Shown: positions 54,952 through 63,986 of the stretch, one piece after another
How the letters are laid out: every line of letters begins with the position of its first letter
Position numbering within the stretch: position 1 is the stretch's first letter
Origin: JACNJF01 sp050288105
Lineage (GTDB): Bacteria; Pseudomonadota; Gammaproteobacteria; GCA-001735895
Assembly (NCBI GenBank): GCA_050288105.1
Contig: JBNKDE010000003.1
Span: 264,225 to 328,224, forward strand
Direction of reading: 5' to 3'
Length of the DNA: 64,000 nt
Translations under genes and position numbers: made by a program
The notes under the pieces: model-generated
Database searches by the model: none
Seen by the model: only the letters and a program-made list of their open reading frames with translations
What the model was told of the DNA's origin: nothing

Positions 54952-55622
54952 CAGGGTAGGTTCTGGTCTATAAACTGTTCAAAATCTTTAGCGTGGATTA
55001 TCTGGGTGCCATCGCAGTTAAACTGCAGGCGGACTACGGACTGCACAGTTGAGATGGAAAAATTACGCAAATAATATTCCGGCAGGTTGCGCATCATCTG
55101 TATTTTTTCTAACACCTTACGCACCTTGCTTTCTGGCATCGGCTGCCAGCTTTCATGCCGGTGCATGGTCAGGTTCTGCCAGTGTGCAGGAAGATACTGA
55201 TAGATCTCCGAGCGCATCAGGGCACTGTATAACTGGCGCATGACTTCAGTCTTCTTGCTGTATGGGATTTTTGGAAAATGGCGTTGTATATAATCTGGGT
55301 CAACAAAAGCGCCCGCATCATGAATTTCTTCTCTGAGTGGATCAAAGATTGAGCAGGTCCGCACTTCACTGTTGTTAAAGCCAATAAATAGTCGAAAAAT
55401 TCCTCGCTCCAGTAACAACTCAAGGAACACCGGTTGTATCTGGTGAAAAATCCGATCAATTTCGCTTTCATAGCGGCAGCGGTTCATCGCCGTTTCGCGC
55501 AGCGATGGATCACCCTTGATCCCAATCTGCAATTGATTTGCCTGCAGACCAACCGCGCTGACAATATTTTCCTCAAGCACCTGGCGCTCCAGTGCAATAT
55601 TATCTAACTGAATTTTGTCCAC
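54951..55622 (-). CDS. conserved hypothetical protein
   Basis: The 223-aa soluble protein has no domain I can name. Conserved-looking stretches are LLERGIFRLFIGFNNSEVRT and LPEYYLRNFSISTVQSVVRL. It abuts the M61 gene and is probably the first gene of the operon leading to birA and coaX. Confidence 0.65.
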   Translation of the reverse strand: MDKIQLDNIALERQVLEENIVSAVGLQANQLQIGIKGDPSLRETAMNRCRYESEIDRIFHQIQPVFLELLLERGIFRLFIGFNNSEVRTCSIFDPLREEIHDAGAFVDPDYIQRHFPKIPYSKKTEVMRQLYSALMRSEIYQYLPAHWQNLTMHRHESWQPMPESKVRKVLEKIQMMRNLPEYYLRNFSISTVQSVVRLQFNCDGTQIIHAKDFEQFIDQNLP

Positions 55623-55709
55623 TTTTTACCGGCTCTGCTGCATAGGGTTGTCATACTGCTGTCATATCCATAGTCATAATAGAAATTCCTGAAACTAGAG
55701 TATACAGAA

Positions 55710-55874
55710 ATGAATGAAATTGCGATCCGACAGTTTGTCGAACAAACCGAAGAATACTTGCGACTTTACCGTAAAAGTATGAACCAACGTGAGCTGGACA
55801 GTGTGTCCGAACTTTATGATGACCTGACAGCGGAACTGGAGCGCCAGCGCCTGTTTGACGAGCTTTATAACTAG
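55710..55874 (+). CDS. 54-aa small helical protein
   Basis: A plus-strand frame lies between two minus-strand operons. The product is MNEIAIRQFVEQTEEYLRLY followed by a second acidic helix ending in RQRLFDELYN. The even helical composition and its clean place in the gap favour a real gene; the ribosome site is weak. The opposite-strand frame has no coding character. Confidence 0.6.
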   Translation: MNEIAIRQFVEQTEEYLRLYRKSMNQRELDSVSELYDDLTAELERQRLFDELYN

Positions 55875-55892
55875 CTCGTTTTTTCATCGGAG

Positions 55893-56372
55893 TTACTGCT
55901 TTTTATACCTGCTCGACTTACTAATCCTTTCAAAACTCACCCCCACACCTGAAGTTTGTTGAACACTGCTCCCCGTTTTCCCCACATATTGGGCCCCCTG
56001 CTTCTGCTCCTGTAACACTTTTTCCGCCTGTTCATGCGCATCCACCTGATAAGGTAATTGATAGACTCGCGGCGGTTGCTGCGGATTGTTGCTTTCGCGT
56101 ACCCACCAGTACATAACACCCTGATCTCGACTTCCAGCATCCGGTTCATGCACCTCGCTTGCAATCAGAATAAACTCATCCGGTAAACGGTCCGTGGTAG
56201 GCCAGCCTCCATACTGCAATAAGGATTGATATTGCACCCAGTAAAATGCCGAAATCAGGAGCACTAGCAGAAACTTGGAGACAGGTCTGATTTCACAGCT
56301 GAGCAGCAAAAAGGCTAACAGGATTAAAATCAGTATAAAACCAGCCAGCAGACCGCCGATAGCGAGAGTCAC
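55893..56372 (-). CDS. membrane protein of MotA/ExbB-like cluster
   Basis: The 159-aa protein has two N-terminal membrane segments (about 4-25 and 33-52) and a hydrophilic C-terminal part (WWVRESNNPQQPPRVYQLPY). It overlaps the ExbD-like gene by 4 bp. No known domain; likely the third component of the complex. Confidence 0.65.
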   Translation of the reverse strand: MTLAIGGLLAGFILILILLAFLLLSCEIRPVSKFLLVLLISAFYWVQYQSLLQYGGWPTTDRLPDEFILIASEVHEPDAGSRDQGVMYWWVRESNNPQQPPRVYQLPYQVDAHEQAEKVLQEQKQGAQYVGKTGSSVQQTSGVGVSFERISKSSRYKKQ

Positions 56373-56974
56373 TCTAGCACCTCCAGCCCATAGTTAGTAA
56401 AACGCTTCTGCAGGTGGCTGATATCGGCAACCTCGCCCCGGGCATCCAGAGTTAAGCGTACTACGGTTTTTTCATCATCTTCCTGTTCCAGAATTACCTT
56501 GTCGACATAGATTACTTTCAAGGATGGGTTTACCTTCTCTACCTTAACGGTAACCTCGACTGGCTTTTGGGTTGTCGATTTGTAGTACTGCAGGTTGATA
56601 ATATAATCTCCAGAGACAATACCTCGTATCGTCACGACTTCCTGATTGATGGGGTACACGGTCTCGACTCCATCGATCAGGATAGTGTCATTCAAATCTC
56701 CCTGGTCATCCCGATCAAGATGCAGCCAGCCGACATCACTATCACGATACGACAACAGGTTATAATTTGGATCCTGCACCCAGACATCAATATCGTCTGG
56801 CTGATTATCTGGCCAGGTGACGGTAATAATGTATTCGGCCTTAAAATTTACATTGCCCATCTTGGCGATAGGGTTCATAAAAATGATAGAAATAAAGAAC
56901 AGCAGGCTGAACCCAAGCAGAGTATTAAACAGCAGGTCAGTAAAGGGATCAGAGAGCTGGCGGTTTTTGATCAT
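56369..56974 (-). CDS. ExbD/MotB-like subunit with DUF2135-like periplasmic domain
   Basis: The 201-aa protein has a short cytoplasmic tail then PFTDLLFNTLLGFSLLFFIS; Asp13 at the membrane start matches the proton-carrying Asp of ExbD/MotB. The periplasmic part has TWPDNQPDDIDVWVQDPNYN and GIVSGDYIINLQYY, like the DUF2135 beta-sandwich. No OmpA-like peptidoglycan-binding domain is present. It lies 20 bp after the MotA/ExbB-like gene. Confidence 0.72.
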   Translation of the reverse strand: MIKNRQLSDPFTDLLFNTLLGFSLLFFISIIFMNPIAKMGNVNFKAEYIITVTWPDNQPDDIDVWVQDPNYNLLSYRDSDVGWLHLDRDDQGDLNDTILIDGVETVYPINQEVVTIRGIVSGDYIINLQYYKSTTQKPVEVTVKVEKVNPSLKVIYVDKVILEQEDDEKTVVRLTLDARGEVADISHLQKRFTNYGLEVLE

Positions 56975-56994
56975 CGATAAAACATCAGTCCGTA

Positions 56995-57639
56995 TCAGTC
57001 ATGCGTAATCATTTGCTCACGAATGTCATTGATCAAATGATCCACTGCCCAATCGATCAGGTTAAACTTCAGGTTCAGGGCGATGCCTGCAAGCAGGCCG
57101 CTTAAGGTTGTAAACAGTGCGACCTTCATGCCACCACTCATTTCCACCAGCAAGGTTTGCATCACCGTGATATCGACGCTGTTCAGGTTGGATAATGAAC
57201 CCAGCATGAGTATAAAACCAATAACGGTTCCCAGAATGCCCAGCTTAAGCATCAGGTCGGCGACGATAAATGCGAATGCATAGCTGCTGCGGATTCGGGT
57301 ATCCAGTACTTCCAGCAGAACCACCATTTTTTCAGCCAATGCTGACGGCTTTGCCAGATCTTGGAAAAATTGTCGCATGGGCAGACAGTGGCTATGCTCC
57401 CTACGTCCCGACTGCAAATCATTGAACTGTAAACTGGTCAGGTAACTGATATAGATAAAGTAGACAGTCGCAAGCAGGTAAACCAGCACAATAATAAAAG
57501 AGACCTGGCTACGGTCGCTTTGTATCAGCTCGTGCAGGTAACCGATACGGAACAGATAAAACCAGATAAATAATTCCAGCCCGGTAAGCAACAGGGTGAA
57601 AAGAATCAGTCCATAGGGTTTTTTAAGCAGCTTACGCAT
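56995..57639 (-). CDS. MotA/TolQ/ExbB-like proton channel protein
   Basis: The 214-aa protein has four membrane segments (about 9-30, 44-66, 118-146, 166-190). The channel region FAFIVADLMLKLGILGTVIG and GMKVALFTTLSGLLAGIALN is typical of MotA/TolQ/ExbB. With the next two genes it would form a proton-driven complex; no flagellar, TonB or Tol gene is nearby. Confidence 0.82.
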   Translation of the reverse strand: MRKLLKKPYGLILFTLLLTGLELFIWFYLFRIGYLHELIQSDRSQVSFIIVLVYLLATVYFIYISYLTSLQFNDLQSGRREHSHCLPMRQFFQDLAKPSALAEKMVVLLEVLDTRIRSSYAFAFIVADLMLKLGILGTVIGFILMLGSLSNLNSVDITVMQTLLVEMSGGMKVALFTTLSGLLAGIALNLKFNLIDWAVDHLINDIREQMITHD

Positions 57640-57659
57640 CTTGTTTACTACTCTGTATT

Positions 57660-59474
57660 TTAATCAACTGGCCTGGCCTTCTTCGGCTGCTGCAGCAAAA
57701 ATTGTTTGCGTAACATAATAGCCGAAGCATAATGATAAGGAATGTCGAGCATATCCCGAGTCATGCGATCAATCAATTCGACTGCCTTCAGCCTTAGCCC
57801 CTGATATTTGTCAGGTAATAACAGAATCCCTCTCAATAACACAGTAAGCGGCGACTCAAGTACATCGTCCTGGATCAGGTAATACTCGCCATCACCCGGT
57901 ATCAGACTATTCATACTTAATTTCCAGCGTTGCTGTTGATAAAAAGTGTCAAATGCCTGATTGGCCAGTCGAGCAGACAGATCTGCTGCCTGCAGGTCCT
58001 TTTTATCGCGCGCATAAAGAGCCAGAGCGTAAGCGAGATAAGCATAATCTTCCAGGTTAGTTTCAGCCGATGAAGACTGACCAGCAAACCGTCTAACCTC
58101 ATCTTTTACGATAAATTCCTGCCTTATAGTACGATACAAGTCCTTGGCATAATGCGCTGCTATGGCATCGGGCTGGTACGCTTCTGCTTTCAATAAGGCA
58201 ATCAACGCGAGTGCATTCCAGCTCGCCAGTCTTTTACCATCGACAGGCATGGTTGGTCTTTTTGCCTGACGCAACTTGTTCAGTATCGCCTGCTGTGTTT
58301 TCAAATCGATATCCTGAACTGACAGCGATGGAATTTGAAATTCATGCTGCCCAGGTTTCAGCACACCAACCCGTTGCAGGGCGTCTATTTCCGAACCCGA
58401 TAATACCGACTCCAATTGCTGCTGGGTCCACAGGTATGCTGCACCTTCTCGATTATCCTCATCTACTGCAGACAGGCTGGAGGCATAAGCGCCACTCGGC
58501 AGCCACAGCTGACGATTCATAAACTCGATAGTATTCAGAGCGACCTTTGCGTAGGATCGCCCTGGCCATAGCCTGTCAGCCTCCAGATATAAAATTGCCA
58601 TCTGCGCATTGTCGTACAGCATCTTTTCATAATGTGGTGTTTGCCAGCCAGGATCCGTGGTATATCTGAAAAAGCCATAATTAACCTGATCCATCAAATG
58701 ATAGCGGGCCATACTATCCAGAGTCAGCTGCAGGAATCGTGTGACGTCGAGGTCATAGTCAGGTTTGACTTTAACCAGATCCAGTAGCGCCTTTATTTGT
58801 GGATACGACGGAAATTTACTGGTATCCCCGAACCCGCCCTGCAGTTCATCAGCGATACTCATCGCCTGGCTGACAAATGCATCGACCACCTTATCGAAAT
58901 GCTGCACGGGTAAATTCACCAGTGAGGGCTGGACTCCAGCAGACTCAGTCTGTTCAAAATACTGCCGCGCGACTGGAGCAATCTCTGCAGAGCGTTCACG
59001 CCACTGTGTATCCAGTTCCCGCAGCACCTGCAGGAAGTTATCTCGGGGCAAATAGGTAAATCCAGTGACTGGGTAACCCTGCGGTGTCAGGAAGACATTC
59101 AGGGGCCAGCCTACCGCCCCACGAATAGCTTCAACAAACCGCATCATGCGCCGGTCTAGCTCAGGCCTCAATTCTCGATCGACTTTTATCGCGAGGAAAT
59201 TCTTATTTAAAAAATCCCCGACCTCCGCATCTGAATAACTCTCCTTTTGCATGACGTGGCACCAGAAACAGGAAAAATAACCGATAGAAAGGTAAATCAG
59301 TTTATTTTCCTGCTGCGCCTGCTTAAGGATCTCACCACCCCAGGTTTGCCAGTTAACGGGGTCTTTGGCATGCAATTGCAGATAGGGAGAAGGATGGTTT
59401 TCTAGCGATTCCGCATAGCTCGCATCAACAGATAGAATCATGAGTACGCATATGGAATATAATCGGGGTATCAT
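57660..59474 (-). CDS. periplasmic DUF255 (YyaL-like) thioredoxin-fold protein
   Basis: The 604-aa protein has a signal peptide (MIPRLYSICVLMILSVDASY). An N-terminal thioredoxin-like domain contains LIYLSIGYFSCFWCHVMQKE with Cys-x-x-Cys. A long alpha/alpha-barrel follows (HYEKMLYDNAQMAILYLEAD). Most family members are cytoplasmic; export is a difference. A role in periplasmic redox or sugar handling is unproven. It precedes the MotA/ExbB-like gene by 20 bp on the same strand. Confidence 0.85.
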   Translation of the reverse strand: MIPRLYSICVLMILSVDASYAESLENHPSPYLQLHAKDPVNWQTWGGEILKQAQQENKLIYLSIGYFSCFWCHVMQKESYSDAEVGDFLNKNFLAIKVDRELRPELDRRMMRFVEAIRGAVGWPLNVFLTPQGYPVTGFTYLPRDNFLQVLRELDTQWRERSAEIAPVARQYFEQTESAGVQPSLVNLPVQHFDKVVDAFVSQAMSIADELQGGFGDTSKFPSYPQIKALLDLVKVKPDYDLDVTRFLQLTLDSMARYHLMDQVNYGFFRYTTDPGWQTPHYEKMLYDNAQMAILYLEADRLWPGRSYAKVALNTIEFMNRQLWLPSGAYASSLSAVDEDNREGAAYLWTQQQLESVLSGSEIDALQRVGVLKPGQHEFQIPSLSVQDIDLKTQQAILNKLRQAKRPTMPVDGKRLASWNALALIALLKAEAYQPDAIAAHYAKDLYRTIRQEFIVKDEVRRFAGQSSSAETNLEDYAYLAYALALYARDKKDLQAADLSARLANQAFDTFYQQQRWKLSMNSLIPGDGEYYLIQDDVLESPLTVLLRGILLLPDKYQGLRLKAVELIDRMTRDMLDIPYHYASAIMLRKQFLLQQPKKARPVD

Positions 59475-59513
59475 CAGTAGTACTCCAAACTCATTTTTTA
59501 AAAGACCTATTGT

Positions 59514-60110
59514 ATGACCATAGAATCAACAAAACTCTCCTTCCTGCTGGAGCAGCAATCGATACCGGCAGCTCTATTAAATGACCCCGCACCGGATGAT
59601 GCACAACTAAGTGCAATACTGCAGTCAGCTATGAGTGCTCCCGATCACGGCAACCTGAAACCCTTCCGCTTTCTTGTAATCAAAGGGGATGCGCGCACCG
59701 AATTAAGCCGGGTATTCGAACAGGCTGCCCGCAACAGGAACCTGGATGAGGATGCGGTACAAAAACAGAAATCCAAACCGCTGCGCTCTCCTTTAATTAT
59801 CTGCGTCGTTGCCACAATCACACAATCTCCAAAAATTCCGGAAATAGAGCAGATCCTGAGCGCAGGAGCCGCTGCCCAACACATCCAGCTTGCCTGTAAA
59901 GCATTAGGATTTGGATCCATCTGGCTCACCGGCGAAAACTGTTACGATCAATACGTTTACCAATCGCTTGGGCTGGAATTTAATGAGCGGCTGGTTGGTT
60001 TTGTCTACATCGGGAGCCTGGATACTGAGGTCGCGCCTAAAGCCAGAGCGTCTGCATCTGAGATCACACAAAACTGGACAGAAATACAAACGGCTGAGTT
60101 TGCGATTTAA
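59514..60110 (+). CDS. nitroreductase family protein (YdjA-like)
   Basis: The 198-aa FMN-dependent nitroreductase has APDHGNLKPFRFLVIKG at the N-terminus, SAGAAAQHIQLACKALGFGS and IWLTGENCYDQ. The short form resembles YdjA. It starts 39 bp from the divergent DUF255 gene. The substrate is unknown. Confidence 0.88.
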   Translation: MTIESTKLSFLLEQQSIPAALLNDPAPDDAQLSAILQSAMSAPDHGNLKPFRFLVIKGDARTELSRVFEQAARNRNLDEDAVQKQKSKPLRSPLIICVVATITQSPKIPEIEQILSAGAAAQHIQLACKALGFGSIWLTGENCYDQYVYQSLGLEFNERLVGFVYIGSLDTEVAPKARASASEITQNWTEIQTAEFAI

Positions 60111-60173
60111 CGCTTTTATCCAGGTTTAACTGTCATTTAAACCCGAAAAACACAGGCGGCTAGAATATCAGAC

Positions 60174-60201
60174 TTGACTTATATTAGAGTTTAATTATAT
60201 A
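60174..60201 (+). promoter_or_regulatory. promoter of sulfur globule-like gene
   Basis: A -35 box TTGACT (60174-60179) is 16 nt from a -10 box TATATA (60196-60201) in an AT-rich gap. The gene has a long leader of about 80 nt and a perfect AAAGGAG. Confidence 0.5.
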
Positions 60202-60285
60202 CTTTCCCACGTTAGATTTAGACCGACCTTCATGATCATATAAAGAAGGCCATTTAAAAACTCAATTAAATCAAAGGAGAAATCC

Positions 60286-60924
60286 ATGAAAATTAAAACT
60301 TTAGTTGCAGCTGTTGCTGTAATCGCTACTTCTGCTGTATCAGCTTCAGATTTTTTCGATAACAACGGTAACGGTTATGGAAATGGCTATGGTAACTACT
60401 ACGGCAATGGTGCTGGAAATGGCTACTACGATGGTCGTGGACGCGGTCAGGGTCGTGGTCGTGGAACTGGTCGTGGTGATGGTGAAGGTTCTTTCGACAT
60501 GAACTTCAGCGCACGTGGACGTGGAAACGCCGACATGGATGCTGACACAGATTGGAATGCTGACGGTTACTCAACTGGTAACGGTTACGGAAACTACTAC
60601 GGTGATGGACGTGGTAACTACTATGGTAACTACTACAACCAGAACGGTGGTTATGGTTACGGCGCTCCTTATGGTTACGGCGCTCCTCAGGGTTATGCTC
60701 CTCAGCAAGGTTTCGCTGCTCCTCAAATGCCTAACCAGCAAGAATGGATGAAGCAAATGGAAGAGCAACGTGCTGCAGCCATGGCTGAGCAAAAGAAAGC
60801 AATGCAGGAAGCTCGTGCTCGTTACGAAGCTGCTCGTGCTGAAGCTCAAAAGCAATACGAAGCCCGCATGGCAGCCGCCCAGGCAGCAAAAGCTCCTGAA
60901 GCTCCAGCTAAAGCAGAAAAGTAA
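60286..60924 (+). CDS. sulfur globule protein-like secreted protein
   Basis: The 212-aa protein has a signal peptide (MKIKTLVAAVAVIATSAVSA), then Gly/Asn/Tyr repeats (NGYGNGYGNYYGNG), an RG-rich stretch, FDMNFSARGRGN, and YGYGAPYGYGAPQGYAP. The C-terminal 60 residues are an Ala/Glu/Gln-rich helix (EQRAAAMAEQKKAMQEARA). The middle resembles Chromatiaceae sulfur globule proteins, which coat periplasmic sulfur grains. The helical tail is extra. It is monocistronic with its own promoter and terminator. Confidence 0.78.
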   Translation: MKIKTLVAAVAVIATSAVSASDFFDNNGNGYGNGYGNYYGNGAGNGYYDGRGRGQGRGRGTGRGDGEGSFDMNFSARGRGNADMDADTDWNADGYSTGNGYGNYYGDGRGNYYGNYYNQNGGYGYGAPYGYGAPQGYAPQQGFAAPQMPNQQEWMKQMEEQRAAAMAEQKKAMQEARARYEAARAEAQKQYEARMAAAQAAKAPEAPAKAEK

Positions 60925-60992
60925 TCACCGTATTACCTGAAGCATTAGTGGATAGGGAGCGATAGGCTCTATTGCATAAAGCCCTGTCTATG

Positions 60993-61020
60993 AAAAGCCC
61001 CGATATATCGGGGCTTTTTT
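60993..61020 (+). terminator. intrinsic terminator of sulfur globule-like gene
   Basis: A near-perfect stem AAGCCCCGAT / ATCGGGGCTT is followed by six T. It lies 69 bp after the stop. Confidence 0.88.
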
Positions 61021-61118
61021 ATTTCCGACAAAGTAGTAAGTAACTCACTAAACAGTTCCCGCCCGATTCGACATACTGTACTATTACGCCTTTAATTTTT
61101 AGTAGTTTAACACCATCA

Positions 61119-62801
61119 ATGAGCACAGAGATCGAGGATAAAAAATCACCGGCAAACTTTATTCGAGATATTATCAATAAAGATATTGAAACCGGAAAAC
61201 ACAGCAAGATCATTACCCGCTTTCCTCCTGAGCCAAATGGCTATTTGCATATCGGACACGCTAAATCGATCTGTTTAAACTTTGGGATTGCTGAGGACTA
61301 CAAAGGGCTTTGCAATCTACGCTTTGATGATACCAATCCTGAAAAAGAAGAAATCGAATACATCAATTCGATACGAGCTGATGTTGAGTGGATGGGATTT
61401 AAATGGCACAGCAACCCATCCGCGTCTGATTACTTTCAGCAACTCTATGAATACGCTGTAGAGCTCATCAAAAAAGGCCTGGCTTACGTTGATAGTCAAA
61501 CTCCTGAAGAGATTAGAAACTCGCGCGGTACACTCACCGAACCAGGAACTAACAGTCCCTATCGCGATAGAAGCATCGAAGAGAATCTTTCCCTGTTTGA
61601 AGCAATGAAAGCTGGCGAATACAAAGACGGTGAACTTGCATTGCGAGCTAAAATCGATATGGCATCATCTAATATCAATCTTCGCGACCCTGTTGTATAC
61701 CGCATTCGACATGCAACACATCACAATACTGGTGATGAATGGTGCATATATCCAATGTATGATTTTACGCACTGCCTGTCGGACGCAATTGAAGGAATCA
61801 CCCACTCGATCTGTACCCTGGAATTCGAGGACCACCGCCCATTATACGACTGGTTTCTCGACCAGCTTGAAACACCGTGCCACCCTCAACAGATTGAATT
61901 CGCACGCTTACAACTGGAGTACACCTTAACCAGTAAACGTAAACTCAATCAATTAGTTAACGAAAAAATTGTCGATGCCTGGGATGATCCACGCATGCCT
62001 ACGATCTCCGGGATGCGTCGTCGAGGTTACACACCCGAATCATTACGCAATTTTAGTGAAATTATAGGGGTGACAAAAAAAGACAGCACAATAGAAATGG
62101 GCGTATTAGAAAACTGCTTGCGTGAGGACTTAAACGTTAGAGCAGAAAGGCGAATGGCTGTCCTTGACCCGATAAAAGTTATTATAGAGAACTACCCAGA
62201 GGATAAGGTCGAAATATTTAATGGATTAAATCATCCTCAAAGTCCAGATTTCGGCACACGTGAAATTCCTTTCAGCCGTGAAATCTACATCGAAAGGGAT
62301 GACTTTATGGAAAATGCACCCAGTAAATTTTTTCGCCTCGCACCAGGACGCGAAGTCCGCTTACGTTTTGCCTACTACATTACCTGTAAGGACATTATTA
62401 AAAACGAAGACGGCTCAATCAAAGAATTGATTTGCACCTACGATCCAGACTCTCGCGGAGGAAAAACGCCAGACGGACGCAAGGTCAAGGGCACCATACA
62501 CTGGGTCAGTGCCCCTCACGCTCAAACGTCTACCGTGAGAGTTTACGACCGCCTCTTTAATGTAAGAAACCCATCAAAACTCGAAGACATCCATAGCGGT
62601 TTAAACCCTGATTCTCTTGTCATTTATGACAATGCCAAAATGGAACCATCAATACCCGCATTACGGCAGCCATTGGCTTTTCAATTTGAAAGACTCGGAT
62701 ACTTTATCGCCGATACACATTCAACCACCGATAATTTGATTTTCAATAGAACCATGTCTTTGCGTGACAGCTGGGCTAAAGTTGAGAAAGAACAGCCCTG
62801 A
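61119..62801 (+). CDS. glnS: glutaminyl-tRNA synthetase
   Basis: This 560-aa class I synthetase is full length. It has the HIGH motif in RFPPEPNGYLHIGHAKSI, FDDTNPEKEEIEYI, the KMSKS variant in LTSKRKLNQLVNEKI, and the two C-terminal anticodon-binding beta-barrels (SREIYIERDDFMEN). It charges tRNA-Gln. The ribosome site is weak. The next gene starts inside its last codons. Confidence 0.98.
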   Translation: MSTEIEDKKSPANFIRDIINKDIETGKHSKIITRFPPEPNGYLHIGHAKSICLNFGIAEDYKGLCNLRFDDTNPEKEEIEYINSIRADVEWMGFKWHSNPSASDYFQQLYEYAVELIKKGLAYVDSQTPEEIRNSRGTLTEPGTNSPYRDRSIEENLSLFEAMKAGEYKDGELALRAKIDMASSNINLRDPVVYRIRHATHHNTGDEWCIYPMYDFTHCLSDAIEGITHSICTLEFEDHRPLYDWFLDQLETPCHPQQIEFARLQLEYTLTSKRKLNQLVNEKIVDAWDDPRMPTISGMRRRGYTPESLRNFSEIIGVTKKDSTIEMGVLENCLREDLNVRAERRMAVLDPIKVIIENYPEDKVEIFNGLNHPQSPDFGTREIPFSREIYIERDDFMENAPSKFFRLAPGREVRLRFAYYITCKDIIKNEDGSIKELICTYDPDSRGGKTPDGRKVKGTIHWVSAPHAQTSTVRVYDRLFNVRNPSKLEDIHSGLNPDSLVIYDNAKMEPSIPALRQPLAFQFERLGYFIADTHSTTDNLIFNRTMSLRDSWAKVEKEQP

Positions 62802-63681
62802 AATTGAACAAGAATCGAAACATCCACTAGAACATTTATATCGATTCTTATCCGTTTGTAACACCCGTTGCCTGTTCGGAATAGCACGGGGGCTGTCGTA
62901 TGTTATCAGTCATACTAACAACAGGATCTCCAGACAGACTGCTCAAAATATCAGGTTATGCTTCCCTGATTTTACGTCTGGACAACAGAAACAACTCATT
63001 CGTGAATCCATCTTCCACACCTGTTGCGCTTTCACCGAATTAGCCCTCATTTGGAATCAGGATATAGAGAAGGTGCTGGACAAAATCACTGTTAAAAATA
63101 TTGATCCCGGTTTCCTTTCCAGTAATAAGCCTTCTATTATTATTGTTCCCCATCATGGTAGTTGGGAACTAATGAATTACTGGTTAGCCAGTCAGGGAGC
63201 CTTATATGCTCTCTACAAGCCCGCCAGAAATAAAAATCTTGATAACTATATCTACAGAAAGAGAATTCGCAATGGGGCCACATTGGTAGCCACAAATACT
63301 GCTGGCATTAGAAAGCTTTTAAGAGGAATGAAAGCGAGTGCTAACTGTATGATACTACCCGATCAAAGACCTGGAAAAAAAACTGCCAGTGAAATCTCCA
63401 GTTTTTTTTCAAATCCTGTACAAACTTCCTTATTAATAAAAAACCTGGCAAGCAAAGTTGACTGTAATACCTATATCGGAGCTATCACCAGAGAAATATC
63501 GAAAGGAGAATATCATCTCGATTTAGTACCCATTGAGCGTTCAAAAATCGTCGATACCAATAAGGAGAGTGCAGACTATTTAAATGAGACTATTCAAAAC
63601 TTTGTAAGCCATCGGATCTGTCAATATCAATGGTCATATCGCCGATTTACAGATTCAGCTTACAATCAAGTTTTAAAATAA
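62764..63681 (+). CDS. LpxL/HtrB-type lipid A acyltransferase
   Basis: The 305-aa protein has the family motifs NIRLCFPDFTSGQQKQLI, VPHHGSWELMNYWLASQG (catalytic His with Asp/Glu pattern HHGSWE) and YKPARNKNLDNYIYRKR, then LPDQRPGKKTASEI. The N-terminal TM is weak. It transfers acyl chains to lipid A or related lipids at the inner membrane. The start is a GTG overlapping glnS by 38 bp; a TTG at 62782 is an alternative. No ATG fits. Confidence 0.85.
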   Translation: MTAGLKLRKNSPEIEQESKHPLEHLYRFLSVCNTRCLFGIARGLSYVISHTNNRISRQTAQNIRLCFPDFTSGQQKQLIRESIFHTCCAFTELALIWNQDIEKVLDKITVKNIDPGFLSSNKPSIIIVPHHGSWELMNYWLASQGALYALYKPARNKNLDNYIYRKRIRNGATLVATNTAGIRKLLRGMKASANCMILPDQRPGKKTASEISSFFSNPVQTSLLIKNLASKVDCNTYIGAITREISKGEYHLDLVPIERSKIVDTNKESADYLNETIQNFVSHRICQYQWSYRRFTDSAYNQVLK

Positions 63682-63708
63682 GACTTTTAAATATCATTTC
63701 TTTAGCAT

Positions 63709-63743
63709 AAAAAAAGCCCTGATATCAGACGATATCAGGGCTT
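63709..63743 (-). terminator. intrinsic terminator of the rRNA operon
   Basis: On the minus strand a stem AAGCCCTGATATC / GATATCAGGGCTT with 4-nt loop is followed by a T-run (A-run 63709-63715 on plus). It sits just after the 5S gene. Confidence 0.88.
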
Positions 63744-63751
63744 CGGTATTA

Positions 63752-63871
63752 ATGCCTGGCAATGACCTACTTTCACATGGGGAGACCCCACACTATCATC
63801 GGCGCAGTACCGTTTCACTTCTGAGTTCGGGATGGGATCAGGTGGGACCAGAACGCTATTGTTGCCAAGCA
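63752..63871 (-). rRNA. rrf: 5S rRNA
   Basis: The 120-nt minus-strand sequence has the 5S hallmarks: terminal helix TGCTTGGCAA with TTGCCAGGCAT, CCCATCCCGAACTC and GAAGTGAAAC. It is complete. Confidence 0.95.
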
Positions 63872-63986
63872 AACTGGCATAGATTAATGGCACAAGCCAC
63901 CAATCCAAATTTGAAATCTGTAATAAAGTCAATGTTGCATCGTTTAACGCGACATAACACACAACCCAAAGTTGCTTGGGTGTTAT

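Noticed and set aside
55651..55887. 78-codon minus-strand frame
   Set aside because: It is antisense to the better-supported 54-aa plus-strand gene and has a poor composition.
55893..57639. Zorya phage-defence system
   Set aside because: Only a MotA/ExbB-like and ExbD-like pair is present; the ZorB OmpA-like domain and the ZorC/D/E effectors are missing and the cluster is outside the island.
63735..63962. 75-codon minus-strand frame at the right end
   Set aside because: It runs through the 5S rRNA gene and its terminator; it is not protein-coding.
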